The translations under genes and the position numbers were made by a program. Below the pieces are notes generated by a model. It was given only the letters and a program-made list of their open reading frames with translations, had not been told where the DNA came from and ran no database searches. Positions 51,871 to 62,768 of a stretch of 64,000 nt of DNA are shown here, in pieces. The number at the start of each line of letters is the position of its first letter. The first letter of the stretch is position 1. Source of the stretch: Pyronema omphalodes (lineage: Eukaryota > Ascomycota > Pezizomycetes > Pezizales > Pyronemataceae); the NCBI GenBank assembly GCA_024516155.1, contig JAJJXM010000030.1, positions 1 to 64,000 on the forward strand, written 5' to 3'.

Positions 51871-53831
51871 ATTGTTGTCGGGCACACCGGCATCAACCAT
51901 CTCGTCCGGGTCGGACAGTAGGGTATCGGGACGGGGGGAGGGTTGATTTGTCGATTCTGTGGACTCTTGGGAGGCGTCAGGATTCCAGGTATCGGCGTTG
52001 GTGGTAGTCGCAGTGGTGGACGAGGTGGAAGACTGCGATCCGGAGGAGGACTGACGGAGTTGCTTGGCCAGGGCAACGGCTTCTTTGCAGGAGGGACAGA
52101 CGCGGGAGTTGGCATAGTGGTTGCCACGACAATTGACGCAGCGGGCTGCAGCCTTGGAGTGTTGGCATGGGAGTCCTTTGGGTACGGAGCATCCCTCCAT
52201 ACCGCATGTATGGGCGTCTGAAGAGTGGTTCTGGCCGCAGAAACGGCAGCGGAGAACAGCAGAGGTAATGCATCGCTCGCAAATGTGTCCCCATTTGAGA
52301 CAACCAGCACACTGGCTGTCGGGGCCTTCGTGGTTGAACAGCTCTACACGGTACCTTGTGGATCCCAGGAGCGCAGCGCGGGGCATCAGCATCTGGGCCG
52401 CCGGTGAGCCTTTGACCACAAAGACTGCCGACGACGATTGGATTTCACCTCTCTCGAGGCGGTCACGGATGTTGCTGCGTTTACCCAACCAACGGGCACC
52501 AGGAACGATTTCTGAACCCTCGTGATTCGCCTAGAGCTCGAACTGCATCTTGCGGAGGCCATTGGGGCCCTGTCCCAAGAAACGATTGAGCGGGATTCCA
52601 TGAACTTTCAGTTTCACCCAATTTTCCATGGGGCGGACATCGATCACAGCACGATCTACCTCACGCATAGCATTCAAGATCTCGTTACGGTAGCAACCGA
52701 CAATGGTAGCTGCGCTCACTCCCGGGACTGTGGTTGCGGTGATAGCCCCTTTTCCGTTGCGGGAGACCTTGGCTAGGCGATGGAACTGAGGTTCTCCTCG
52801 GAGGTGTAGGCACACATTCACTGCCGCCGTAAATTCTTGGTCTGGTTTGGAGGAGGGGTGAGCTCCTTCCTGACGAGTAAAGATGATACGGCGGTCTTCG
52901 GTGGCGAGGTTTTTCTCCGGGGAGAACGGGTTGCTAAGTCGCGAGGCTTGCTTCTTTTGCTGCTTGGTTTGGGACGTTTGCCAGGCAGGCGCAGGAGGAG
53001 GAGGGGGGAGCTCCGGGAGCTTGTTACGAAGCATGGCCGCATAGGACTGAGCAGCGGTGAGCCTGGAGGTGCCCACCGGGGCTTGTACGGCGGGGAGGGT
53101 GTGTGCACGGGGTTTGGTGGCCACCAGAGCTGCGGGCTTGTTGCTTTCTGCTGGGGCAGACTTTTGGGAGGCGGTGGGGGCGGTTTGACGGGTGGTGGGC
53201 GAGGTGTGGGGGGCGGTGCGGGCTGCTTGCGACGCCGAGCACGAGCAGGGACGGGAGTGTTGCTGGCTGAGCTCTTCTTCCAGCGCGCGGATTCGAGTTT
53301 CTGTGGCTGCTAGGTGAGCAGACAGTTGCTCAAGCAGGGTCGAGCTTACCAGCGGTGACGCCTGTGTGCCTACTGCTGGGGCGGAGCGCAGTTCGTATCC
53401 CATGGCTGTCCCGAAGGCTGCAATGTGGGCTCGTTTTTGACCGTGCTGGGGCACGAGGATAGGGTGCTGCTGGATGACCATCCAGAGCCGGGCGTAATAC
53501 CTAGCGGCAGGTTCTTGCTCGCACGCGTAGGGGTGCCGGGGGCAGACGCGCCGAACACGTCGTCTGCGAACGCTGGGGCGGGAGTGGATACTCTGGATGC
53601 GTTGCTAGGCGGGGAGGCTTCATGGGAGCCATGGGCCTTGGAAGTGGAATTTCGTGAAGCCGTGAGAATTCTCTCCAACTTCCCGATTTGGATAATTAAG
53701 CGAGAAACGTGGTGTTTTTCTAGCGTTGGTGTGGCGTGTGTGGCATTATGTGTGAGGCACAACATGATGGTCAGGGGCGGATGACCTTGTGTGAGCGGGT
53801 GTGAATGATCTATGTCCTCCTCTATGTTCAT
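51868..53831 (-). pseudogene. LINE-H ORF1 (Gag-like, zinc knuckles)
   Basis: N-terminal piece 53370-53831 (frame 1), then 52531-53481 with a Pro/Ala/Thr-rich linker, TAAQSYAAMLRNKLPELPPPPP and RNGKGAITATTVPGV...NEILNAMREVDRAV. A single in-frame TAG at 52531-52533 separates it from 51868-52488, which holds three knuckle-like motifs: CAGCLKWGHICERC, CRFCGQNHSSDAHTC, CVNCRGNHYANSRVCPSC. It binds RNA. The frame change near 53400 could be an indel. Confidence 0.82.
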
Positions 53832-54940
53832 GTCATTATGCTCGGTGTTTTTTTTTTTTCGTTTTCCCCAGGTATTGGGCGGCCGCTTTCAATCCACTCA
53901 ACTGTATCTCTGTCCTGAGCTTTTTCGTTGAGGTTTGCTTGCCTTTTCTTCGGCTTCTTAGGCCCGTGGAATGCTGGTTATGTCCGTCTTGCCGTTCCTA
54001 GTGGCGCTTTGCAATGGGGAGCAGGATATAGGGGTTCCTCACTAGGTGATGTTGGCCAAGAGGGCGGGATAGTCGGACTTGAGTTTCTGGCCTTCTTTCA
54101 TGTATTGAAAAAAACTGGATTCGTAGTTTCTGATCTTTGCAGCTCTTTTTACTTGAAAGGGGCTTTAGTTGCGAGTCAAGCAGATTTGGCGGTGGGCAAA
54201 TGGGATAAGGGGGTATTGCAACAGGTACAACTCGTGACATTGTATCCCAGATGGCTCTTAAACGGCTCCGCCGGTGCGTGATCCAATGAACAAATCAATA
54301 CATAGGCATGGAAGAGGTGGAGTTGGGACAAATCGTTTGAGCTTTGAGTAAGAATGTCTGTCGATAGGTCAAGTACTGGTAAGATAGCCAGTTGACAAGC
54401 GGGGAATGTTGGACTACATGATTTGAATTCATAGCAGAGTTAAGAAATGGTGGGGAGGATCATATATTTATAGTTTCTGAAGGAGTCAGGCCGAACGTCT
54501 TTCGCCGACAGAATGCCGTGTATCGATCCCAGTCAGTAATGGTCATCGTTGCAGTATCTTCCGTAATCCGCGCTTCGTGTGAGGATTACGAACGTATATT
54601 CAGTGACAGACGGGAAGTCCATGCCGAGAGGTCCATGTGATGTCTACTGCTTCGTGTACTTGACCCGCTGCTGACGCATGTCGAAGAACAGACTTAGTCC
54701 GTGATATCGTGTTCCCTGGATCCTCGACATGAGCAGGAAAATCAGACTGTAATTCCGGATCTGACGGTTGAACCGAATTTCCGTCCGTGACGTGGTGGAA
54801 GACGAGTCTGTGTCCCGTGCCTTGGGTTTGCGTCAACATTACGAAGCCAAAATATATTCTAAGTGTCGAGTACTTGATATAATTACGTGTCCTTGTATGA
54901 TACTCGATATAGGCTGACGAATATCATTCTTGTGAGTACG
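53832..54940. other. No gene recognised
   Basis: Mixed-composition DNA; short open frames on both strands show no domains. The LINE-H 5' end probably lies in the first few hundred bases, with a T-run at about 53850. Confidence 0.4.
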
Positions 54941-55097
54941 ATTCTTGGAATATTTTCTGCCGCTTTTCAGCATAATTCGTCACCGCAGACAACTTGACCA
55001 CTGTAGCTTCCCGCAGTCTCTTCTTGAACTTTTCCTTTATGGTCTTATTCGTAATTCCGGGAGATCGTCGCAACACACCCTGCATTGCCAGTCTTAT

Positions 55098-55719
55098 CAC
55101 CGCCGTAAACCTATCTTTAATGACGTACGTTGCTCTAAATTATCCAGGTCAATATCAGCGCATTTGCTGCACTCATAGCTTTCATACAATGAAACGACTT
55201 TTTCCGTCAATTCCTCCATCTCCACCTTTGCCGAAAGGCCAACTTTCACCCGCAATACCTCTGGATGTATGGGACCAATCATTCACCCACGTACGGTCTC
55301 CTCTGACTTATGCTGCTGACAGTATACTTATGAACTGATAATCACTCACCGCAATAACAGCTAAGGGTACGGTCAAGCAGCAGCGAGCAAATGACACGCA
55401 GACGAGCTTGCAGCCACCTGAATCTGCTGTATAGAAATTCGATTTCATATACTGGAGCATCAGACAGACTGAAGCCACAAAATTCATTTGGTGCGGCATT
55501 GGGTAATTGCATTTCAGACGTGGAGAGAATCACCCGTGAGGATAGAATGGGTATTCCAATCGGATACCCGAAGTTGGTCACGACACATACCATTGTCAAC
55601 AGGAATTTTATCCAGTCATTGACACTAAATCCTCGAGTAGTATCATGATCTGTCACTAAAGCTCGTGGAGAAAAGAGGGTGGAGAGCAAGGAAGTACGAA
55701 TAGCTAGAGCGAGCTGCAT
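55098..55719 (-). CDS. Possible spliced host gene fragment
   Basis: Frame from ATG 55719 (MQLALAIRTSLL) to donor GTGAGT at 55348; acceptor CATCCAG ending 55261. The join keeps frame (TLSCYC then EVLRVKVGLSAKVEMEELTEK) and gives an acidic helical segment with YECSKCADIDLDNLEQ. Downstream another frame (LAMQGVLRRSPGITNKTIKEKF) looks coding, so more introns or a shift are likely. A second intron may lie in 55500-55620. GFSVNDWIKFL and SDAPVYEIEFLYSRF faintly recall N-terminal domains of fungal NLR-like proteins; this is a guess. Confidence 0.3.
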
Positions 55720-56545
55720 AGAAGACCAGAATGTTGGGAAGGTTGAAAGAGCACGGCAAACAGGGCTTGCAACGTATCGACAAGAAGCAAAGGTACGAAG
55801 AAGATAGGAAACAGGCCTGAGAAATGATGTGCGCTCTGGGTCAAATCCCAGCGAGATTCTGAAGTAAAATTCCGCGTTTCAAGAAATATGTTAACCCCGT
55901 AGCATACTTAATGACATCCGGTTTGGGCGCGTGTACTCAAACTCCAATCAAATTGAATTGCGAATAAGGATTACAAATTCTCGATTGATAGAGATTTACC
56001 GTTGGTCGCTTCTGAGTGTTCCTTGTTATCCACCGTGCTGAGAACAATACCGTAATTCCCAAGACAGAATCCAGCACAGTAAAAAAAACTGCCATAGACA
56101 CCCTGTCAAGTTTTCACAGTAAAAAGGCAGTACTGAGGCGGGAGCTGACAGCCGTGCAACCGTGAGCTTGCGGAGATTGAAAGGTTGCGGATTTCCGTAC
56201 TAGGTTCGTAAAAACTCACGTTACTGACATTCTCCAGCAAGTCATGCATTACAATTATCAACTGACAACCGCCGCCATTATGGTCTCTATTCTGCACTCT
56301 GTCACGTAGTAGCCAGCCTGCTAGTCCGCTTTTTCCATACCCTAGGACCGATTCAACTCGATCAGGAATACAACAGGGTAAAGTATGTAGCGATAAACTA
56401 TTATCATCCAGGTCATTTTAGTACTTCCCGTATTCATCCATATCAAAAACTGCCTTTACTAAAACCTAAAACTTGCACACGACCAGAAACTTTCAACGGT
56501 TTCCCACACCCTTGTAGATTTACAATTTTGTACTTCCGAGATATA
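55720..56545. other. No gene recognised
   Basis: AT-rich DNA with only short frames. GGGTCAAATCCC near 55837 resembles a tRNA B box, but no A box or cloverleaf was found. Confidence 0.4.
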
Positions 56546-57113
56546 TGAGCTATGATAGCTGGAGGTAGTGGATGGTTTAAGATATATAAACTGCCTGTGC
56601 AGTGCATATTTGGCTTAAATGAACGTTCGGGTGGAATAATGGTTTGTGGAATCCAATTGCTTTTTTAAACCGGAATTAAAACCTAGCAATCCATTATAGA
56701 TCGACGGGTATGTTAGAATAGAATTCATTCGCTGACGGCGGCTGGAAGAGATGAAAACACGGTACTTCGTATAGTCATTTGGAGAAATGTTTGTTGTTGG
56801 TTAGAAATCCCAACCCGTCATTTTCCTATAATCTCCTTCATCTGCATAGCTCTGTTGCTTTCGAAATTCCCCGACAAACCCCGTCGTGCCGCAGGCATTT
56901 GAAGTCGCTGACTTACACATAGTCGTATGCATTTCAGGAATAGCAACTACTGCTTCGCGATCCTATGTAGAAGCGTGATTAACGATTGGTTAATCAATTT
57001 GATTTTTCAGTGTTTCCAAATCCACTGCTAACGGTGCCGAACACTGTTTCCAATCAATAGCAGATGCAAGCAGCAAAAGGAAGCCACATTAAAAAAGACA
57101 TAGCATACTGCAT

Positions 57114-57174
57114 GAATCGAACCCATGATCCACGCGACAAAAATGAAGCCATGCACTATCTCACAACGTGGCCA
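57114..57174 (-). other. tRNA-like segment, Pol III-box pair (copy 1)
   Basis: On the minus strand TGGCCACGTTGT (A-box-like, 10 of 12 to consensus) is 39 nt before GGTTCGATTC (B box). It does not fold into a complete tRNA by eye. A tRNA-derived SINE head is the likeliest reading. Confidence 0.4.
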
Positions 57175-57585
57175 CCTTCTTGTAGGTTTACAATGTTGGG
57201 TCTGGAACTAAAAAAAACCATCAGCTATGTTGGATGATGGTCTAACATAGTTTTGTCTATATGAACTGCTTCAACAAGATGACAGGTTAGTTCCCCTTTT
57301 TTTTCCACCTGGCCGATGCTCGCATAACATTCTCTGATGTGACTGAGACAGAAGCCTTGGATTTACTACTTATTACTGGGGATAGTTGATGAGTTTGAAT
57401 TTCTCTTTATGAACAACATGATTGTTCTCCTATCAGCTGAACATGACTGACCGTATTGAATAGGTCACAAATTTTGATTCCAAACGACCCCCGTTATTAT
57501 GACAATATTTCCACTACTAACTCCCACCCCTCCCCACCCCTCCAGCATTCTCTATTTATTTCTCCGTTATCTGTCCATCCCCCCC

Positions 57586-57586
<1 letters not shown>

Positions 57587-57641
<55 letters not shown>
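57587..57641 (+). repeat. Poly(A) tract of 55 bases
   Basis: Preceded by eight C. Lys-rich and Phe-rich frames over it are artefacts. It may be the tail of an old retrotransposed copy or simple slippage. Confidence 0.9.
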
Positions 57642-57642
<1 letters not shown>

Positions 57643-58496
57643 AGAAAAACGGAGTTCGGAGAAACTAAGACAAAAAAAACATGAACCAGTACCCGATTCC
57701 ACCGATCACTCCCTCGTAATGCCACTCCCCCTCGCATCTCCATCTCCATCTCCATCACAACTCCATTAACTGAACCCACCAATTGATCGCAAATAAAACC
57801 AAAAATGAGCCATACATGTTCGCCTATCGACCCTGGGCCCCTTATCGTACATTCATAATATTGGATTTCCAAGAACATATTAGCTGTCTATGACGGCTGA
57901 TGATCAGGAATATCTTTGTGTATATGACCAGCTTCCACCAAATAGCGGGATTGGTCAAGGTTTCGGGGTTTTTTTATGTGCGATATTTACTGGGCTGATG
58001 CACGGGAGTTTACTCTGATAGGACCGACAAAAGAGGTCTTGGACTGGACCGAATTTCTGGATGTATCTTGAACATTTGAGGGTGGAGGTTTGATGTGTTT
58101 GCTAGGTCCCCGGGGTTTTGTATCTCCAACTCATAGAGGCTGCATTCATCTATATGATTCATATACAGGATTCAGAATCGTCGTAGAGTTTCATATGAGT
58201 CTATATTGACTGGCCCCATACTGTGGGTTATTTATTCCATTTTCTAATCTCTAATACATATCACTGTGGCAATCGTTCGGTCACCAAATCATCCACTGCC
58301 ATTCCGCTCTGTGAAGACTAAAGTTACGTTACCTGTTTGTCACAAAAAGAAAGCACATCAAACACGTTCATTCCGTCCTCCCATGCACTCATCACCCCCT
58401 CCCATTTCGACCCTCTCGCATCTGGATCTCCATCTCCATCTCCATCACAACCTCCTCTATCAATACCTAAACCCCAGAAATCCTTGCTCAATCCAT

Positions 58497-58552
58497 GATT
58501 CGAACCCATGACCTACATGCCAAACAAAAAACGAAGCCATACAATCCAGCCA
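58497..58552 (-). other. tRNA-like segment, Pol III-box pair (copy 2)
   Basis: TGGCTGGATTGT, 34 nt, then GGTTCGAATC on the minus strand. It shares ATGGCTTCRTTTTT and GTCATGGGTTCGA with copy 1. The downstream body (GTGATGGAGATGGAGATGGAGAT) recurs near 57740. Confidence 0.4.
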
Positions 58553-59190
58553 ACGAGAAGTTGGATCCATATCTGTCTTTACATGAGCTATGATGGCTGA
58601 TGGTGATAGACAGTTTGGGGTATATAACCTGCCAGATATATTTGCGGTGTCAGGTTTGATTGGGTCGAAGAATTCACAGACAGACCTCTCAACTGTATAG
58701 CCAGTTTACCGGGTAAAATCGTAAACCAGGTAGACTGAACTAACAATTCACAGTTAGTTGGTGCAGTTTTGGTGTTCCGGATATACAGTTGCTTCAGTTT
58801 CGAGGGGTCCATAGAACCAGATCACTGCAGTACACTGATTAAACGGACTCGATAAATACAGACCATTTTAATCGCATCAGGAAATAATGCATGCGGGAAT
58901 AAATAATGTATGAAACCTCGTCTGAACCCACCCGTGGCCGGGTCTGCCAGTATCTTAACCCTCCTTAATCCACCGGTTTCTAGTAACCATGTTTGCCATC
59001 AGTTCCCACGATGACTGCCGAGTCTGAGCTGCTGTTTTCCAAATTGTCAAGGAGTTGGAGTAATAGCTATACACAACAATATCCGTGTACTAGCTTTGCA
59101 TGAGCTATGATGGCTGATGTTGTTTGATAGTTTAGGGTATATGGACCTGTTAGATATGTTTGCGATATCAAGTTTGATTAGGTACAAGGA

Positions 59191-60087
59191 AAAATCGACA
59201 AGAATGAGGTTCTTTTGCTCTTGGGACGGGAAGATATTATGGTTGACTTGGAAACGTTGTCTTGGTTTGTGGTCAAATGCCCTGGGAATTTAAGCAGGCG
59301 TCATCTGTATGGTTATGGCAACTTCTCTGTATTGGTACGGCTATCTTTACGTAGGGGGGAAACAAACATGAATGGAAATGTTTTGGTTTCATATCGCCGC
59401 ATCAGAAATTCAAACGTCACAGCCCTGTGTATACAGAGAACGCGAACTTCGAAGTGCATGATGAATGCTAGGTATGGGCTATTGAACCTTCACATAAATT
59501 CATCTGGATGACTCTCTTTCTGTAGGACCATAACAGCACCTGGTTTGGGAAATTCCCCGATGGGGTATTAGTAAAAGCTAAGAAAGTCAGGTGCTATATC
59601 CAGGGAACTAGTATGCAAGACCTCCTGTTCGTAGCCCCCTTCAAAAGTTTGGTAGGCCATAGGTTTGTTCCGAATCAGTGTTTTGTGGGACCTATTTCAC
59701 GTCAAGAATTGGTATTGAAGAATATTGAGGTAAAAACTGATATGGGGTGTGAGTGAGTCATGGGAAACGTCACTCGGTCTTACACACTAGTGTCATTGGT
59801 GTGCATTTTGAGTCATTCTATGATTAAAATAAATTGATAAATTTGGAATCATTTAAATGCAGCCGGTATGGTAACTTCTTGGACGAAACGCGTAAGACTT
59901 ATCATGCATAATAGTAGAGAAAATAGAATTCATTTGCAAATCATATTTCTTCTCGTTACTCCACCATACAGAAACACAACACTGAGCCAAAAATCATCAA
60001 AGACAATAAGACTTCTCCAGCAATCCATTCATCCTCAATCCCAATTAAAAAATCTTAACTTATCCCTCCCATTAAACCCCATTACAA
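59191..60087. other. No gene recognised
   Basis: AT-rich intergenic DNA. A 98-codon plus-strand frame (59215-59511) lacks motifs. The last 100 bases are the 3' flank of the coiled-coil gene. Confidence 0.45.
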
Positions 60088-61593
60088 CTAACGCTCTGGA
60101 TAAGGCAATGTCCCCTCTCTATTCGGCCACGGCGTCTTCCCTCCCTCCGTCCTGGGCGGCGGAGTAAACGCCGTATACTGACTTCCTCCCGTAGCCGAGC
60201 TTACCGTAGAACTATTACTCTCTCTTCTCGGCGCGAGATATCCGGGGTAAGGAATCTGCGGGGACCCACTTCCGAGTGGGGGAGAACTCGTTCCCGACGC
60301 CGATCCCGAAGCCAGCGCCGCCGGTAACCCCTGCGAACCACCGATCGGTAATGCAGCCTGAGATTTTATCACATGGTTCAATCTGGCAATTTCATTATCC
60401 CTCTTTGCCAACAACGCATTCCTATCTGCTAGTTGGGCTTTGATATCCTGTAGTTCATTCCAGATCCTCTTTTGTGCTGTTTCTTGATCTAGCCTCATGT
60501 TTTGAAGCTGCGACATGGTTTGTTCGAGTTCTTGTTTTGCTTGCTGGGATTCGTTGGCGCGTTGATGTGCGGTGGCTTCATTGTGACGAAGGTTACGAAG
60601 AGATGTAGTAGCGGCTTCAAGTTCTCTTCTTACAGCGCGGGTTTCTTCAGCGGCGAGGGTAAGGGCTTCATCTTTCTCCAAACTGCGTTTATGGATAGAG
60701 GAGATTTCTTGTTGGAGTTGTTGAATCTCTCTATTGCAGCGGGCGAGTTGCTCATCTTTCTCTTGTTGCTCTCTGGATAGCTGTTGTTGCTTCTCTACGT
60801 GTGTCTTCCGGGTGGCTTCAAGCTCCTGTTGTAACCCTGATAGCTCGCGGCGAACAGATTCGTAGGCTTCTTCTTTATCTTTTGCTGTTGCTTCCCGACG
60901 TCCTAGCTGCTGTTGAAGTGACTCTATCTCTCGTTTCTGTCTGGCGATTTCGGAATCCTTCTCCTCTACTACTCTAGCCAACCGGGAGGTTTCGAGAGAT
61001 GCATTATGTAGCTCGGTAGTTTTGACAGATACAGTCTCTTGAAGTTCTTTAATCTGTCCTTTCAGACGATCTTGATCGGCGGAGTTCTGAGGGGGCGCGG
61101 TGTAAGCTGGCGGGGCTGCATTTTGTTGCTGCTGCTGATGCGGGGGTGGAGGGTACTGCGTGACGGGTGTAACGGGGGTGCCCCAGGGTGAGGGTTGGTT
61201 GTAGGCTGCTGGGCTCGGGGCAAACCCTGAAGGCGGCTGCGGGGACTGCGGGGTGGAAATGTAAGAGGAGCCGGGTCCGCCGGATTGCGAGGTCGAGGGG
61301 TAGCCGTGCGGCTTTGCGTGCGCTTGGATGGTGTGTTTTGCGGTGGTTGCGAGCGCGCCGAGGGTTTGAAGGATGTTGCCGGTTGTTGAGGCGGGCTTTG
61401 GGGCTGGAGGAGGAGGTTGGTAGGTTGGATCGAGATAGGCGTGGGGATTATGTTGCTGTGGTGCCGGTGGGTGGGGTTGGTATTGGTGATGTTGGGGAGG
61501 AGGGGAGGTTTGATAGGGGCCGCCTTGTTGCGGCGGAGGCGGCTGGTAATGCCCGGGAGGCGGCTGTCCCCACGGCGGTTGTTGATAGGCCAT
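60088..61593 (-). CDS. Host gene: Pro/Gln-rich coiled-coil protein, 501 aa
   Basis: An uninterrupted frame from ATG 61593 (MAYQQPPWGQPPPG) with A at -3. Residues 1-165 are Pro/Gln/Tyr-rich and disordered (HYQPPPPQQGG, HQQQQQ). About 172-409 is a long heptad-type coiled coil rich in Glu/Gln/Arg/Lys (RLKGQIKELQETV, EKDSEIARQKREIESLQQQL, LADRNALLAKRDNEIARL). Residues 410-501 are Ser/Gly/Pro-rich (SGTSSPPLGSGSPQIPYPG). No signal peptide, membrane segment or enzyme motif. Clean reading and composition unlike the transposons support a real gene. I do not recognise a named family; a scaffold or tether role is only a guess from architecture. Confidence 0.88.
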   Translation of the reverse strand: MAYQQPPWGQPPPGHYQPPPPQQGGPYQTSPPPQHHQYQPHPPAPQQHNPHAYLDPTYQPPPPAPKPASTTGNILQTLGALATTAKHTIQAHAKPHGYPSTSQSGGPGSSYISTPQSPQPPSGFAPSPAAYNQPSPWGTPVTPVTQYPPPPHQQQQQNAAPPAYTAPPQNSADQDRLKGQIKELQETVSVKTTELHNASLETSRLARVVEEKDSEIARQKREIESLQQQLGRREATAKDKEEAYESVRRELSGLQQELEATRKTHVEKQQQLSREQQEKDEQLARCNREIQQLQQEISSIHKRSLEKDEALTLAAEETRAVRRELEAATTSLRNLRHNEATAHQRANESQQAKQELEQTMSQLQNMRLDQETAQKRIWNELQDIKAQLADRNALLAKRDNEIARLNHVIKSQAALPIGGSQGLPAALASGSASGTSSPPLGSGSPQIPYPGYLAPRRESNSSTVSSATGGSQYTAFTPPPRTEGGKTPWPNREGTLPYPER

Positions 61594-62056
61594 TTTCAGG
61601 GGGAGGATATTGTCGTTAAGTCGGCGGAGGAAGAAGATTCAAGATCGACTTTGACGGTGAGATGATGATTGTCAAGCTGGCTGGGACTTATTCGATCTTA
61701 CGCTTCCCCTCTCTTCTGCTTAGTATTGTGACCAGGAACAGCTGAGGGGTCTCAGTGTGCAATAATAAAGGAGAATTATTACTGTTGGTAGGTTAAATTT
61801 AGAATTGGACTTCCTATTTTGGTTGGTTTGATGACATACGCGCCGTGTGAATTGAATGCGCTGCGCACGAAAGGGCATACTGGATGTACCTACGATTACT
61901 GTACAGCAACCCATTCTACGTATGTGTTTCCGAGTAGAGACATTAAATTAAACAATTAAAACCATTAAACTCAAAGCTACGCTTCGATAGGCTATCCCAT
62001 CAACTTGACCCAATGATGTTTTCAGAGCAGAAATATTGAATGAAAGATTAAAAGCA
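61594..62056. other. Intergenic region between the two host genes
   Basis: Contains the 5' flank of the coiled-coil gene and the 3' flank of the zinc-finger gene, both transcribed leftwards. No clear TATA box or other feature. Confidence 0.5.
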
Positions 62057-62768
62057 CTACACCCGAAGTTTACGCTTCGGTATATCGGCCTTATGAACCC
62101 GTCTACGGTGATCAAGCAGATTATCCCGTCGTGTAAACCCACCCCGTCTTCTACAGTCCTTCTCTGGGCAATGGTATAAAACCGGCCGCTCAGCATCCGG
62201 CATGCAATGCCGATGGATCGATCCTTCATGGCGATCTCTATCAGCTTTCTTCTGGAATGTCTTCGAGCAGTAATGGCAATCAAAGAGCCTTTCTGACTTG
62301 GATGAAGACGCCGAAGTACCACTGCACAATCTCGTTAGATAACCGTTGACAATCTTAATTGATGAATATGAAGACATACCCTGGGTTAACTGGCAAAATA
62401 TGCTCGTCTCCGTATAAAAATGTCGGAGAAGAAGTGGAACTGCGTGGGTATTCTATCCACGGTTCTTTATGATAAGACATGTCAAACGGTTCATACCGGC
62501 TGTCATGAATGATTGGCGACAATCTGGGCAGATAGTCGTCTCGAAAATATTCAATCGATGGTTCCATGAATACTTGATGTGAATCCCATTTCCTATAAAC
62601 AATTTCCTCAGTCAAACCGATGGGATATAAGGTGATGCATTTTTCAGTCTCATACCGTGGATTATGATATTGGATTCCATCACATGCACGAAGTGATCCA
62701 TTCCAGCCGGGATCACTCCCGTAGAATTCGGAGTGTTGTTTGGAAGGAAAACCATTTACCGTAGCCAT
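62057..62768 (-). CDS. Host gene: C2H2 zinc-finger protein, 217 aa, one intron
   Basis: Exon 1 62768-62380 (ATG, MATVNGFPSKQ), intron 62379-62322 (58 bp: GTATGT, CTAAC, TGCAG), exon 2 62321-62057. The splice keeps the frame within Gly130. Residues 1-129 are acidic/aromatic with no known domain. Finger 1 is CHYCSKTFQKKADRDRHEGSIH (about 145-166, CX2CX12HX4H); finger 2 runs from CPEKDC to DHRRRVH (about 181-206, CX4CX14HX4H) with FTRRDNLLDH, typical of fungal DNA-binding fingers. A basic tail (KRKLRV) may help nuclear import. Likely a transcription regulator, target unknown. Confidence 0.86.

Larger units (their letters stand above)
48104..53831 (-). mobile_element. LINE-H: Tad-like non-LTR retrotransposon (decayed)
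   Basis: ORF1 with CCHC knuckles, then ORF2 with endonuclease, RT, RNase H and a C-terminal Cys/His motif, all on the minus strand. The ORFs are linked by TAATG. This domain order, with RNase H, fits the Tad/I-type elements of fungi. Breaks: one amber codon and an upstream frameshift in ORF1; a TGA, a frameshift in the endonuclease and another before RNase H in ORF2. Ends and target duplication not identified. Confidence 0.88.
56546..59190. repeat. Degenerate tandem array, unit about 0.5-0.7 kb
   Basis: The word GAGCTATGATGGCTGATG and its flank (GGTATATRNACCTG...TTTGCGATRTC) recurs, diverged, near 56546, 57215, 57885, 58585 and 59100. Other shared words (AACCCATGATC...GAAGCCAT; ATCTCCATCTCCATCACAAC; GGGCTGATGC) keep the same order between them. 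No coding sequence. Confidence 0.6.

Noticed and set aside
55830..55850. B-box-like GGGTCAAATCCC
   Set aside because: No A box at proper distance and no cloverleaf arms; not called as tRNA or SINE.
57456..57878. Lys-rich plus frame and Phe-rich minus frame over 57.5-57.9 kb
   Set aside because: They are produced by the 55-base A run.
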